DNA from: Lactifluus volemus
Taxonomy: Eukaryota; Basidiomycota; Agaricomycetes; Russulales; Russulaceae
Direction of reading: 5' to 3'
NCBI GenBank assembly: GCA_022376515.1
Contig: WTXI01000023.1
Span: 372,001-436,000 of the forward strand
DNA: 64,000 bases
The position numbers and the translations under genes were made by a program. Of this stretch, positions 1 to 11,998 are shown one piece after another; within the stretch, counting starts at the first letter, position 1; each line of letters begins with the position of its first letter. The notes beneath the pieces were generated by a model. That model did not search any database. It saw only the letters and a list, made by a program, of their open reading frames with translations, and had not been told where the DNA came from.

Positions 1-60
1 CTGGGTAAGTGTATATATGTGTGGTAAGAGCAATGGTGAAAGGGAGGTAGAGGGGCTATC

Positions 61-1066
61 AGCTTTGTGCTCCCACTTTGTGCTCCTGCTCTGCGCTCCC
101 ACTCTGTGCTCCCGCTCTGTGCTCCCGCTCTGCGCTCCCGCTCTGCGCTCCCGCTCTGCGCTCCCGCTCTGCGCTCCCGCTCTGCGCTCCCGCTCTGCGC
201 TCCCGCTCTGCGCTCCCGCTCTGCGCTCCCGCTCTGCGCTCCCGCTCTGCGCTCCCGCTCTGCGCTCCCGCTCTGCGCTCCCGCTCTGCGCTCCCGCTCT
301 GCGCTCCCGCTCTGCGCTCCCGCTCTGCGCCCGCTCTGCGCTCCCGCTCTGCGCTCCCGCTCTGCGCTCCCGCTCTGCGCTCCCGCTCTGCGCTCCCGCT
401 CTGCGCTCCCGCTCTGCGCTCCCGCTCTGCGCTCCCGCTCTGCGCTCCCGCTCTGCGCTCCCGCTCTGCGCTCCCGCTCTGCGCTCCCGCTCTGCGCTCC
501 CGCTCTGCGCTCCCGCTCTGCGCTCCCGCTCTGCGCTCCCGCTCTGCGCTCCCGCTCTGCGCTCCCGCTCTGCGCTCCCGCTCTGCGCTCCCGCTCTGCG
601 CTCCCGCTCTGCGCTCCCGCTCTGCGCTCCGCTCTGCGCTCCCGCTCTGCGCTCCCGCTCTGCGCTCCCGCTCTGCGCTCCCGCTCTGCGCTCCCGCTCT
701 GCGCTCCCGCTCTGCGCTCCCGCTCTGCGCTCCCGCTCTGCGCTCCCGCTCTGCGCTCCCGCTCTGCGCTCCCGCTCTGCGCTCCCGCTCTGCGCTCCCG
801 CTCTGCGCTCCCGCTCTGCGCTCCGCTCTGCGCTCCCGCTCTGCGCTCCCGCTCTGCGCTCCCGCTCTGCGCTCCCGCTCTGCGCTCCCGCTCTGCGCTC
901 CCGCTCTGCGCTCCCGCTCTGCGCTCCCGCTCTGCGCTCCCGCTCTGCGCTCCCGCTCTGCGCTCCCGCTCTGCGCTCCCGCTCTGCGCTCCCGCTCTGC
1001 GCTCCCGCTCTGCGCTCCCGCTCTGCGCTCCCGCTCTGCGCTCCCGCTCTGCGCTCCCGCTCTGTG
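61..1066. repeat. 13-bp minisatellite, about 77 tandem copies
   Basis: The 13-bp unit CGCTCTGCGCTCC repeats almost without change from about 120 to 1066, with a few degenerate copies at the left edge (61-120). Three length variants break the register: a 2-bp loss near 328 and single-C losses near 630 and 820. Because 13 is not a multiple of 3 and no frame of the unit contains a stop, all three forward frames are open and give a 13-residue repeat (ALPLCAPALRSRS). These reading frames are by-products of the repeat and are not called as genes. The near-perfect copies suggest recent expansion by slippage or unequal exchange. Confidence 0.95.
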
Positions 1067-1625
1067 CTTTTCACTAATTCACAGTCTTTCCTTTCCCACT
1101 TTCTCTACCTCCACCTTCTTCTCCACCTTCCTTTCCTTCTGTACCTCTGCCTCTGCTCCTTCTACACCTTTATGCTTTCTCCTGCTTTCTCCCCCACCTG
1201 CACCTTCTAATGTGCCTTCTTCTCACATGAAATTAAGCATTATTAAGCACTTTCAGGATTTTCTAATGTTCAATTTTCTCTTTATTCTGTTACTACATCC
1301 AGTATCAAGCCTGAGCTCACTACCTTACTCTTTATCTTTACATATTTTTCCTTTTTATTTCCACCATCACCTGTCCTTTTACATTCTTACCCTCTCTGTC
1401 TTAGCATCACTACTACCTCTGCTATTGAAAAGATAAAGTTAAAATTTTTAAAGTTGAAATTTGAATGATGCTAATATGAGACAATTTGGGCAATTTGAGC
1501 TGAAGAGAAACAAAAATAATATAATAAGGGTTACTAGGCTTTATTTCTTCTCATTTATCAAATTATCACTGTGTTACAATAATATAACTTTTAAAGACTT
1601 AATTTTGAGACGCAAGCGGGGGTTT
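1067..1625. other. Pyrimidine-rich then AT-rich non-coding stretch
   Basis: Positions 1067-1400 are strongly C/T rich on the plus strand and 1430-1610 are AT rich. No reading frame here has a recognisable domain, and no RNA gene was seen. Confidence 0.6.
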
Positions 1626-1725
1626 GGGGGCGCAGCCCCCAACAAGCTGGAGTTCGGGCCGGAGGTGAGAGGCACGAGCCAGGAACTGGCGAGTGACTCG
1701 AGCCGTAGGCTCGAACTTCAGCTTG
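1626..1725. repeat. Nested hairpins at the left edge of the array
   Basis: A perfect GC hairpin (GGGGGCGCAGCCCCC) at 1626-1640 is followed by an 18-bp imperfect inverted repeat, 1643-1660 against 1708-1725. The second arm ends directly against the first base of the DUF6535/SLA1 array. It could be the end of an unidentified element or only the structure at which the array was joined to flanking DNA. No target duplication was found. Confidence 0.5.
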
Positions 1726-3052
1726 TAGAGATAGAGTTGTTGGTATTAACGCTCACTCTCTCGCACCGAACCGGGCTGGAGCACGGCGCTTATGTAATCC
1801 GTTGCCGTACACGCGCAGCAGCGCTCGAGCGCCTCTTCAGTTATACGCTTTGGGGCCACCCTACAGTGCGAGGACATTTGAACTAACTATTCGTCTGTTT
1901 ATTGATAAATTACACATTCTGGTTATCCTCTGCCCGGATCTCATGGTTCTTCTGGTGCAGTAATCTTCGATCTTGCCGTCTTTCGATGACCATGTCCTCT
2001 TTCCGTCTTGCATATCATATACCCCTCACGTTCAAGGCGACCGAGATCTTGTCTCGGATCAAAGGGGAAAATGACGAGGCTCTTCCAGATTACGGGACCT
2101 CGTGCGCTATGACCTTTACTTTCCTGACCTTGACTCAGAACACACCTACGGGGAGAAAAGCGTGTTTGAATAAAACATACTCTGACTACTCTTTCCTCCA
2201 AGTAACTTAGTATTTATGACAACTCGATCTGCCCTCCCCCCGTGTTACAGAGAGTGTTTCTAGACCATTGATGTCGACCACCTCCTCCAACGAACTCACG
2301 TCCGAAATCAAGCAATCTCCTGCTGCGCCATGTACTAACAAGGAATCCCTTCTTCATGTAGCCCGTAGAAATGGACATTCCTTTTTAGAAACTACTCGTT
2401 TCAATCTGTTCCTCTCTGCCTGTTTCTCGAACATGAATCTCGAAATGGACCACCAGTGGTAACCCCCGTTGGGCGGCGTCCCAAGTCTCCCGTCTTCCGA
2501 TTGTGGTTCAAGCTGTGGCGCACTGACCCCTCGCCACAGTCAGTCACTCTTATCACGCACCAGACACCGCTTTCCGCGCGGGCGCCATCTATTAAAGAAC
2601 AACAGACGGCACGATGTTATATCCAACTCGGAGGTGCAGTGATACAAACTCTTTCGCCAGGGCAGCCACGACCGAACTACGTACAACACAAGCGCTGAGT
2701 ATTTCTCGAAACAAAAAACCCCTGGGCGCTGAGCGCTACATGTACAACATCTCGCTTTTGTCAAATTGAAGACATAAAGGAGGCACGGAACGAAGGATCA
2801 AGATCTGACGAGCGGCGAATATCGTACAGTAAAACGAAACGTATACATGAAGGCGGACATTCCAGGATAGCATGGCTGAGAAACAAGAAATGGCTCGAAG
2901 GAAGGAATCCTGAACGCGGTACGGACTCCAGGGAACACTGTGCACATTGATTTGGTAAGAGCAGTCAGAATCGTCGTTGACATGGATCTCAAAAGACAAA
3001 GAGCCCACCAGTATATACATCCAATAGGAGCCTCACTAGAGACTGCACGGCT
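1726..3052. other. Array spacer, no gene supported
   Basis: This stretch is similar to spacer at 6.53-7.65, 21.1-22.8, 29.7-30.2 and 49.1-50.2 kb. It begins in the region that lies upstream of SLA1 in the parent copy (compare 21,115 onward) and ends in the 3' flank of DUF6535 copy A. The short open frames differ between copies and are not conserved, so they are not called. Confidence 0.65.
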
Positions 3053-5642
3053 CTATGCTGGACGGTCAATGCCACCAGAGGAGGATACTGAGTCGGGGGA
3101 AACTTGAAGGCGCGAAGCATCCGTCGCTATGTCCGTCCCGGACATAGCCAACTCGTGTGATCGCTCTGGGATCTGCATGTTAGTGGAAGTTTGAGCTCGA
3201 GGCCTATAGAATGTTCCGTCATTCGGTGCCGTGTCTGTGTGCGAAAAAGGGGTCCCCTGGGGCGGTGGAAGAGGAATAGACGTCGCGAACGGGGAGGGAA
3301 GCGGATGGGGAGTGTCGCTTGCAACTGGACTCGAGGGTGATGATAATGGAACGTCAGGGACAACTCCAAGACCTGCGTTCGTTTGCGGATCGGGAATACT
3401 GCTAAGTGGCAGGGAAAAGGATGGGTGAGGGATGAATATAGACACTCCCGGTGCGGGATGAGGTTCCAACTCTGAGTTGGAAGTGGGCGGGATGGTAGGG
3501 CCTTTGTCAGTGGGACCTTGGGTTATTATGTCAAGTGAAGTAGCAGCGGGGTCAAGATTGTCGGGAGGAGAGCGGTGGGAGGACTCGATGGTTGGGGGAG
3601 CATCAAGAACATCATGTAGAGATGATTCTCCGACAAAATGTACGCGGTTATCATCTTCGGTCGATGCGGGGAAGGATGACACGGCGAATTCGGTGGAAAG
3701 GTTCAGAAAGGCGTCAGGAGTGGTCGCAAGAGGACGATGACCCGGGATATTGCATAGTGGGTACGAAAATGGGTCGCGCAGAACGTCGCTATAATCTCTT
3801 GTGGAAGCATCGAAGGCGGTCGGGGCAGCATCGGTGCCTTGATGTAAAGCGATATAATGATGCCGAATACGGTTGAGAATATAATAAGGAATGTCATTAG
3901 ATCCACGATCGCGCGCCTCTCGAGTGATCTCGTTCCACAAATCACAGAAGTCGTGCTGCAGTCCAGGAAGAGTACTTTCAATGCGGAATTCGGAAATGGA
4001 CAGCAGGATTGTCCCTATCGACAACGATAGGAAAACAAACTTATGTAGAGTTTCATGACTCTTGAGACCCGAGCGGAACAGTAGGCGAGTGATGTGGATC
4101 AAGTTGGCAAGTAAAACGCTGTCACCATTTGCAAGGTAATCTTCTTCTGACAGATCAAGTTGATCCTTGGCTAGTGCCTCCCAACGCTCATCGCGTTCCA
4201 ACGTGTTTGCAATGACGCCAGCAATTATGCCTTGAGAACATAAACCAGGAACTTGGCCATCACTAGTACTTGTCAGAGATTGCCAAATATCAATCGATCG
4301 CAACAGATCATCTCCGAAATAAAAAACGCTCCTGAGGGTGGACATGGTTGAAAGGGAGAGACGTGCTGCATCGACAGCCTTCGCGCAGATGATGACCCGC
4401 CTTTTCTTGTCTTCCTCCGACAAAACATTAGATGACAAGGTATGGTAACCGAAATTGAAAAACGCCTCTGCCAATTGCTTGTCAAACTTGGCGAACTCGG
4501 GTTCTAGGTGACGTTCTTGGACTACTTCGGAGCTACAGAAACCAGGGATGGCTTCGAAGAACTGCTCAAGTTCCTTATCTTCCTCTAGAGCGTGGATCGT
4601 CCATGTTAGGATATTTTGGGTGATCGTCCTCGACAATTTCGAGCCAGAATCTTGGACAATCTTCGTTAGGCCCTCAAAGTGTAGATATCATTTGAGGTGC
4701 GGCCACTGGTGATTAAGAAGAAAGTAACAAAATCGGCGGATTGTAGAATAGGTGAAATTAAAGAAGAGCCACGCCGACGAAGAAAGTGGTGAATAATAAG
4801 GGCTATCGGGCCAGAAGATTGGCATCAACGTGATGCATCCATATACACCTCCAGCAAGCCCGACCCACCAAACAACCACACTGAACACAGTATGGTTGAT
4901 GTTGAACAGATAAATAGCCAGTCCGGTGAAGAACAGAAACAACGACAGGTGTAGCAGAGCAGGCAGCGCTTCAACAGACCAAGGAAGGTGAAACCTTTCG
5001 ACACCACTAGCAAAGAATGCACGGATCGATGCTCGCTTGTGTGGACTGTATAGTGGCGGTTGAGTGATTGTGAGGAATCGACGTGCCCATTGCTGTAACA
5101 TCGTCGCCAGTAGCGCAGATGTGAGACTGATGACCAAACTGAGGGACCAGAGTGAGTTGACCAAGACTGCTGATTTCGGAGGAGAGAAGTCGGGTGGTTG
5201 AACTGGAGTGGCAAGGATGGATGCACGAGATATGTTTGGGTCGGCGAGGAGTTGATAGATGTTTGCGAGATAGAACACAGTGGTATCCTGTGGATTCGAT
5301 TTCAGGTCTTGAACAGAAACAGTGAGCAATGCTGCGAGTGCAGCCGAGAATAAGCCGGTCTACGATATTTACGTCAGTCACTGGGCTCTAGTGCAGTGTC
5401 GATATAAGGTCTCACGAAGATAAGGATGCCGTCTGCATCCTTTTGCCAACGTTTGGTCATTTTTTCATCTTCTCCCTCAGTCATCTTAATGTACATATGG
5501 AAGAGGGGACCTGAGGTATCTGAAAAGATGGCCTGTCCCTGCGAGGATGGACCTTGCTCTGTCCGAGCCTGATGGCTGGCTGATAGGGCGGATGAATTTG
5601 ATGATGATAACTTAGGCTAACGTATAACATACTGTTGTCCAT
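3053..5642 (-). pseudogene. DUF6535 membrane protein, copy A, one in-frame stop
   Basis: Three exons can be read: a 10-nt first exon (5633-5642, ATG plus seven bases), a 164-nt second exon (5416-5579) and a long third exon (3053-5359). Introns have GT-AG ends and are about 53-56 nt. The DUF6535 signature is present (DADGILIF / TGLFSAALAALLTVS / YQLLADPN), with hydrophobic membrane segments after it. A single TGA at 4688-4690 lies where copy F has CGA (Arg), a C-to-T change. The frame is otherwise open to the TAG at 3053. The tail is Pro/Ser rich and disordered. Function is unknown; DUF6535 proteins are an expanded Agaricomycete family. Readthrough or sequencing error is possible but a nonsense mutation is simplest. 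Confidence 0.85.
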
Positions 5643-6132
5643 TCTCTATTCAGGTAGACTCTCTGTTGGTGGCTTCCGGGGTAGCAGGTCGGGACGTCAG
5701 GAGGAACGGAGCGTAAATCGAGATGAGGCGACGAAAATACAAGTACAGTTACGTAATGTCAAGTACCGCGGTGGCAGGACGCGTGCCTTGGGGCCATCGT
5801 AGCATACGAAGCTGAATGATTAATATGAACATGCTACATAAATGCAGATTCAAAAGCAAAAGGACTTTGGATAACTGTGAAGATATGTCAATCTGTATCT
5901 GCTCTTTCCATTCTCCGACGATGAAATGGACGGTATTCCCAGTACTCGTGCGATATCAGACGTCTCCAATGGCACCCAATTATGCGACACTACCGGGACC
6001 GTGCTAGACCCACAAGAAAGAGCCGAAGGGTCTAGGTTGTGTCGCTCACAGAGGCTAATCCTCGTAGCTTCTGCCTTATGTGGTGCAGGGCTCGTGCAGC
6101 AGGCGTCGCTCCCCAATGGTTGACAACATTTT
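5643..6132. other. Upstream spacer of DUF6535 copy A with conserved hairpin
   Basis: This block is present upstream of copies A, B, C, E and F. It contains a two-level stem: outer arms GCGACAC (5984-5990) and GTGTCGC (6039-6045), with an inner CTAGACCC / GGGTCTAG pair. Parts of the stem are kept in the other copies (near 11,473, 16,160 and 42,150). No protein-coding frame is conserved. It may hold the promoter of the DUF6535 genes; this is inferred only from position. Confidence 0.5.
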
Positions 6133-6527
6133 GGGCACGATATTGAGCCGATTTCAGGATTTCACCTCACACATCGACTATGGAAATAAAAAATATCGGC
6201 ACAGGGTGGAACGCCAGGCGCTTATAACTTGGCGCGGATTCCTCGACGAGTCCATGTGGCAGTCCAATGAGCACTCACCGATTCAACGTATGCAGATGGA
6301 ACGAGGCCACCCTGGACGTCCGAGACTCCCATTGGTTTAACTTTCCACCAACTACGAAATGTCAGCGATGTACCCGAGCTACACAAGAGATGAACGCACT
6401 CGTCATCGGTTTTCTCAACGAGTAAAAGTAGTTGATCCTCCTTGATTTCGATTTCATCTTCGGATTGGGGAATGTAATCATATGATGCCTTGAGAACGGC
6501 GATGTATTCCTCGTGTTCGTCACTCAT
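6133..6527 (-). pseudogene. Partial SLA1 copy: exons 1-2 and part of intron 2
   Basis: Exon 1 (6400-6527) starts with MSDEHEEYIAVLKASYDY and exon 2 (6279-6351) restores WWKVKPMGVSD through YVES, with the same GT-AG intron as the parent SLA1 at 20.8-21.1 kb. Reading is intact over both exons, which encode the first SH3 domain (67 residues). Similarity to parent intron 2 continues to about 6133 and then stops where all other fragments stop. The rest of SLA1 is missing and the sequence runs into the upstream region of DUF6535 copy A. A short SH3-only peptide or a fused transcript is conceivable but not shown. Confidence 0.85.
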
Positions 6528-7654
6528 GAGCGCACAAGTTTGTTGTCAAGAATAGAGATAGAGTTGTTGTTATTGACGCTCTGTCTCGGACCTGGAGCAC
6601 GGCGCTTATGTAATCCGTTGCCGTACACGCGCAGCAGCGCTCGAGCGCCTCTTCAGTTATACGCTTTGGGGCCACCCTGCAGTGCGAGGACATTTGAACT
6701 AACTATTCGTCCGTTTATTGATAAATTACACAATCTGGTTTCCTCTGCTCAGATCTTGTGATACTTCTGGTGCAGTGATCTTCAATCTTGCGGTCTTTCG
6801 ATCCTTGCCATGCCCATGTCCGCTTTCTCTCCTGTATATCATTTATCCCTAACGTTCAAGGCGATCGAGATCTTGTCTCGGATAAAAGGGGAAATGACAA
6901 AGAGGCTCCTTCAGATTACAGTTACCTCGTGCGCTTACAGTTACCTCGTGCGCCGACCTTTACTTTTGTGACCTTGGGGAGAAAAGCCTGTTTGAATAAA
7001 AACATATTCCGACCTCCCCTCGTGTCACAGAGAGTTTTTCTCTCATCGATTTCGACAACCTCCTCCAACGAACTCCGAGTCACGTCCGGAATCAAGCATT
7101 CTCCTGCTGCGTCATGTACCAACAAGGAATCCCTGTAGCACTGGTGAGAGTACTATATCATCATCCGACAACCCCAAGCATTTACACAGACAACGGAACT
7201 CCACTCCACGTTATATCCAACTCTGAGGTGCAGTGATACAAATTCTTTGGCCAGGGCAGCCATGACCGAACTACGTACAACACAAGCGCTGACTATTGCT
7301 CGAAACAAAAAACCTCTGAGCGCTGAGCGCTATACATACATCTCGCTTACGTGAAATTGAAGACATAAAGGAGGCATGGAACGAAGGGCCAAGACCTGGC
7401 GAGCGGCGAATATCGTACAGTAAAACGAAACATATACAAGAAGGCGGACATTACAGGATAGCGTGAATGAGAAACAAGCAATGGGTCGAAGGAAGGAATC
7501 CGAATCAAGAGTGCTGGTATTGAATGCGGAACCGACTCCATGGGACAGTGTGCACATTGACTTGGTAAGAGCAGTCAGAATTGGCGTTGACATGGATCTC
7601 AAAAGACAAAGAACCCACCAGTATACATGGAACCGCACCAGAGACTGCACGGCT
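6528..7654. other. Array spacer
   Basis: This is the same kind of sequence as 1.73-3.05 kb: the former upstream side of SLA1 followed by the 3' flank of DUF6535 copy B. It includes a GAGCGCTGAGCGCTAT near-palindrome near 7317-7332. No gene is supported. Confidence 0.6.
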
Positions 7655-10157
7655 CTATGCTGGACGGTCAATGCCGCCAGGGGAGGATACTGAGTCGGGG
7701 GAAACTTGAAGGCGCGAGGGATCCGTCGCTAGGTCAGGGATGGACATAGCCGACTCGCGAGATTTCTCTGGGATATCCAGGGGCGGTGGGAGAGATATAG
7801 ACGTCGGAAACGTGGAGGGGAGAGGAAGAGGAGTGTCACTGGCAACTTTGCCCGAGATTGATGACGATGGAATGTCAGGGACACCTCCGAGACCTGCGTT
7901 CGTTCGCGGATCGGGACTACGGCTAAGCGGCGGGGAAAAGGATGGGTGAGGGATGAATATAGACACTGCCAGTGCGGGATTCGGGTCCAACCCTGAGTTG
8001 GAAGTGGGCGAGATGGTAGGGTCTTTGTCAGTGAGACCTTGGGTTATTATGTCAAGTGAAGTAGCAGCGGGGTCAAGATTGTCGGGAGGAGAGCGGTAGG
8101 AGGACTCAATGGTTGGGGGAGCATGAAGAACATCATGTAGAGATGATTCTCCGACAAAATGTACGCGGTTATCATCTTCGGTCGATGCGGGGAAGGATGA
8201 CACGGCGGGATCGGTGGAAGGGTTCAGAAAGCTGTCGGAAGAGTCGGAGGTGGTCGCGAGAGGATGATGACCCGGGATATTGCATAGTGGGTACGAAAAT
8301 GGGTCGCGCAGAACGTCGCTATACCAAGGTGTGGAAGCATCAAAGGCGGTCAGGGCAGCATCGGTGCCTTGATGTAAAGCGATATACAGATGCCGAATAG
8401 GGATGAGAATATGACGAGGAATGTCACTAGATCCACGATCGTGCGCTTCTTGAGTGATCTCGTTCCACAAGGCACAGAAGTTGTGCTGCAGTCCAGGGAG
8501 AGTATTTCCAATGCGGAAGTCGGAAATGGACCGCAGGATGCTCCCTAGCCACCATACGGAATCCAGAGAACCATTGGGGCACAAGCGGAACAGTGGGCGA
8601 GTGATGTGGATAAAGTTGGCAAGTAAAACACTGTTACCATTTGCAACGTAATTTCGAAAGACTGCTTCTGATACACCAAGTTGATCCTTGGCTAGTGCCT
8701 TCCAACGCTCATCGCGTTCCGACGTGTTTGCAATGACGCCAGCAATTATGCCTTGAGAACATAAACCAGGAACTTGGCGACCACTAGTACTTGTCAGAGA
8801 TTGCCACATATCAACCGATTCCAACAGATCCACATCGAAACTGAAAACGGTCTCGAGGATGTATATGGTTGTCTGGGAGAGATGTGCTGCATCGATAGCC
8901 TTCGCGCAGATGATGATCCGCCTTTTCTTGTCTCCCTCCGACAAAAGACTAGACGACAAGGTATGGTGACAGAAATTGGAAACCGCCAATGCCAATGTCT
9001 CGTCAAACTTGGTGAAATCGAGTTCTACGTGACGTATTCGGATTACTTCGGAGCTACAGAAGCCAGGGATAGCTTCGAAGAACTGTTCAAGTTCCTTATC
9101 TTCTTCCAGAGCTTGAATAGTCCATGTTAGTATATGGTCGATGATCTTCGTCGACAATTCCGAGCCAGATTCTTGGACGATCTTCGTTAGGCCCTGAATG
9201 GGTAGATATCTTTCGAGGTACCGCCCCTGAGAAAGAAGGTAACGAATTTGGCGGATTGGAGAGAACGTGAAATTAAAGAAGTGCCACGCCGACGAAGAAA
9301 GTGGTGAATAATAGGGGCTATCGTGCCAGAAAATTGGCATCAACGTGACGCATCCATATACACCTCCTGCAAGCCCAACCCACCAAACAACCACACCGAA
9401 CACAGTATGGTTGATGTTGAACAGATAGATGGCTAATCCAGTGAAGAAAAGGAACAACGACAAGTGTAGCAGAGCGGGTAGCGCTCCAACAAACCAAGGA
9501 AGGTGAAACTTTTCGACACCATTAGCAAAAAATGCACGGATAGATGCTCGCTTGTGTGGACTGTATAGTGGCGGTTGTGTGATTGTGAGGAATCGACGTG
9601 CCCATTGCTGTAACATCGTCGCCAGTAGGGCAGATGTCATACTGATCACCAAACTGAGGAACCAGAGTGAGTTGACTATAACGGCTGATTTCGGAGGATA
9701 GAAGGCGGGTGGTTGAACTGGAGTGGCAAGGATGGATGCACGAGATATGTTTGGGTCGGCGAGAAGTTGATAGATGTTTGCGAGATAGAACACAGTGGTA
9801 TCCTGTGGATTCGGTTTTAGGTCTTGAACGGAAACAGTGAGCAATGCAGCGAGTGCAGCAGAGAATAAGCCGGTCTACGGTATTTACGTTAGTCACTTTG
9901 CTCTAGTGTAGAGTCGATATAAGCCCTCACGAAGATAAGGATGCCATCTGCATCCTTTTGCCAACGTTTGGTCATCTTTTCGTCTTCTCCCTCTGTCATC
10001 TTAATGTACATATGGAAGAGGGGACCTGAGGTATCTGAAAAGTTGGCCTGCCCCTGCGATGGTCGACCTTGCTCTGTCCGAGCCTGAGGGCTGGCTTCAA
10101 GGGAGGATGAACTTGGTGATGATAACGTAGGCTAACGAATGACATACTGTTGTCCAT
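7655..10157 (-). CDS. DUF6535 domain-containing membrane protein, copy B (797 aa)
   Basis: Exons are 10148-10157 (10 nt), 9931-10094 (164 nt) and 7655-9874 (2220 nt), with introns of 53 and 56 nt. Together they read 798 codons without interruption to TAG. Residues ~20-58 hold the soluble start of DUF6535 (GPLFHMYIKMTEGEDEKMT, DADGILIF). Residues ~59-250 hold hydrophobic segments (TGLFSAALAALLTVS; LWFLSLVISMTSALLATMLQ; LSLFLFFTGLAIYLF; VVVWWVGLAGGVYGCVTLM), so several membrane passes are expected. The middle contains LEEDKELEQFFEAIPGF and the last ~200 residues are Pro/Ser/Asp rich. The start is set by the ATG of the micro-exon, conserved in copies A, C, E and F. The biochemical role of DUF6535 is not known. 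It lies upstream of, and on the same strand as, copy A. Confidence 0.85.
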
Positions 10158-10316
10158 TTTCTATTCAGGTAGATTCTCTCTGTTGGTGGCTTCCGGGGTA
10201 GCAGGTCGGGACGTCAGGAGGAACGGAGCGTAAATCGAGATGGGCGACGAAACTTGAGTACAGTTAAGTAAGGTCAAGTACCGCGGTGCGGTGGCAGGAC
10301 GCATGCCTTGAGGCCA

Positions 10317-10491
10317 ATGTCATGTGTTCGGGACCCGAGGGTCCGGTCCGGCTACCTTTTCGGTCCGCCTCAAGTCGAGCCGTTTCAGTGAGGTGTGTCG
10401 ACTCTAATCGTCACACCTCACAACGACGGCTCACATGAGGCAGACTGAATAGATAGCTGGACCGGACCCTCGGGTCCCAGACACATGACAT
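10317..10491. mobile_element. MITE-like inverted-repeat element, 175 bp
   Basis: Both ends carry a long terminal inverted repeat. The left end starts ATGTCATGTGTTCGGGACCC and the right end, reverse-complemented, starts ATGTCATGTGTCTGGGACCC; similarity continues for about 38 bp. There is no coding capacity. It splits sequence that is continuous in the equivalent places of copies A and C. No clear target-site duplication was seen, so the superfamily is not assigned. Confidence 0.7.
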
Positions 10492-11136
10492 TAGGGCGAT
10501 AGCCGCAGGTGACTGCTCAGCCTCATCCCTATGTGTGTCACACACTTTTACTTCCTCACCTCACCGGTAGGTGACCCTTCACCACCCCTATTTTCTGTCT
10601 CACAGCAGCACTGTAGGGCGGCCCTGTGTTCTCATGGAGTCCGCGGTCTTCAGACAGGAGTCAAGGCCCAGGCAGTGGTGGGAGCCACAGAAGCCTAGAC
10701 CTTGTCTGATCCTCCTCTCTGATAAGGTGTGGGTTGACCCTCACTTAGGGGCTTTCTCCTTGTCCCCAACTTGCACCTCGTCAGGTCAGTTTACTTCATG
10801 ACCTCCTTCTCTTTTTTTCTCTTAATTTTTCAGTTCATCTTTAGCAGTCACCCAACTCACCCACTCCTCATTTTTTCATTTACCCACCATCCCCGTTTCC
10901 CCATCTTCCTTTACTCGTGTCTCTTCTCTTGTTTCCACTCTGCGTTTCCTTTTCATGTAAACTGCGTGCCTCACTTGTATTAGTCTACCGTCTGTGTCAC
11001 GTTTCGGCCACGTTTCGGCATCTCTCGGCCACACCTGTAATTTTATTGTGTCCAGGGGCTGTTTGCCTCTGTCCGGGCCTTTTTCTCTCTTCGCTCAGCA
11101 AGTCTCTGCGTGGACAGGTAGGGCCAATTAGTGTAG
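10492..11136. other. Insert found only upstream of copy B
   Basis: Compared with units A and C, unit B carries about 820 extra bases between the GCCTTG(A/G)GGCCA block and the block that starts near 11,137. The first 175 are the MITE-like element. The remainder is unassigned and becomes C/T rich from about 10,800. No frame has a recognisable domain. Confidence 0.5.
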
Positions 11137-11642
11137 CTAAATGATAAATATGAACATGCTACATAAATGCAGATTCAAAAGCAAAAAGACTTTGCATAGC
11201 TGTGAAGATATGTCATACTGTATCTGCTCTTTCCATTCCCCGATGATTAATTCAATGGAAAGGGTGCTAACACTCTGACTGTCGTATAGGCTTCCTCTAC
11301 TTTTGTCAGATCCACCCATCCTTGTGGCTTCTCCTGTCCGATAACTGTCATCCCTATCGCGATCCCTGCCTACCATCTTCCGTCATGAGGGAGTCGCAGT
11401 GGTATTCTCTCATTAATCTCCTCCCATTCGAGTCCACTTTCTCATATTCCCAGATATTAGACGCCCAATTGTGCGACACCGCTGGGACTGTGCTAGGCTC
11501 ACAAGAAAGAGCCGAAGGATCTAGGTTGTGTCGCTCCGCGCAAAGGCTAAGCGCTGATCCTCGTAGCTTCTGCGCTTGCTTCTGCCTTATGTGGTGCAGG
11601 GCTCATGCAGCAGGCATCGCTCCCCAATGGTCGACAACATTC
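11137..11642. other. Upstream spacer, unit B
   Basis: This is homologous to 5.8-6.13 kb and 15.8-16.3 kb and includes a decayed form of the conserved hairpin near 11,473-11,535. No gene is supported. Confidence 0.55.
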
Positions 11643-11998
11643 TGGGCACGATACTCAGCCGATTTCAGTATTTCACCTCACATATCGACTATGGAAATAA
11701 AAAATATCGGCACAGGGCGGAACGCCAGGCGCTTATAACCTGGAACGCATTCCTCGACGGGTCCATGTGGCCATAGTCCAACGAGCACTCACCGATTCAA
11801 CGTATACAGATGAAACGAGGCCACTCTAAACCACTTTCTACCAACTACGAAATGTGAGCGATGCACCCGAGCTACACAAGAGATCAACGCACTCGTCATC
11901 GGTTTTCTCGATGAGTAAAAGCCTTGATTTCGATTTCATCTTCGGATTGACTACGATGCCTTGAGAACGGCAGTGTATTCCTCGTGTCCGTCACTCAT
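11643..11998 (-). pseudogene. Decayed SLA1 5' fragment
   Basis: The start ATGAGTGACGGACACGAGG matches SLA1 exon 1, but internal deletions remove parts of exon 1 (around 11,940-11,965) and exon 2 (around 11,828-11,850). It ends at the same intron-2 breakpoint as the other fragments. It cannot encode the SH3 domain. Confidence 0.75.

Noticed and set aside
17..1436. Three overlapping 336-452-codon forward reading frames
   Set aside because: They come from a stop-free 13-bp tandem repeat and encode the same 13-residue repeat in each frame; no gene-like start, intron or domain.
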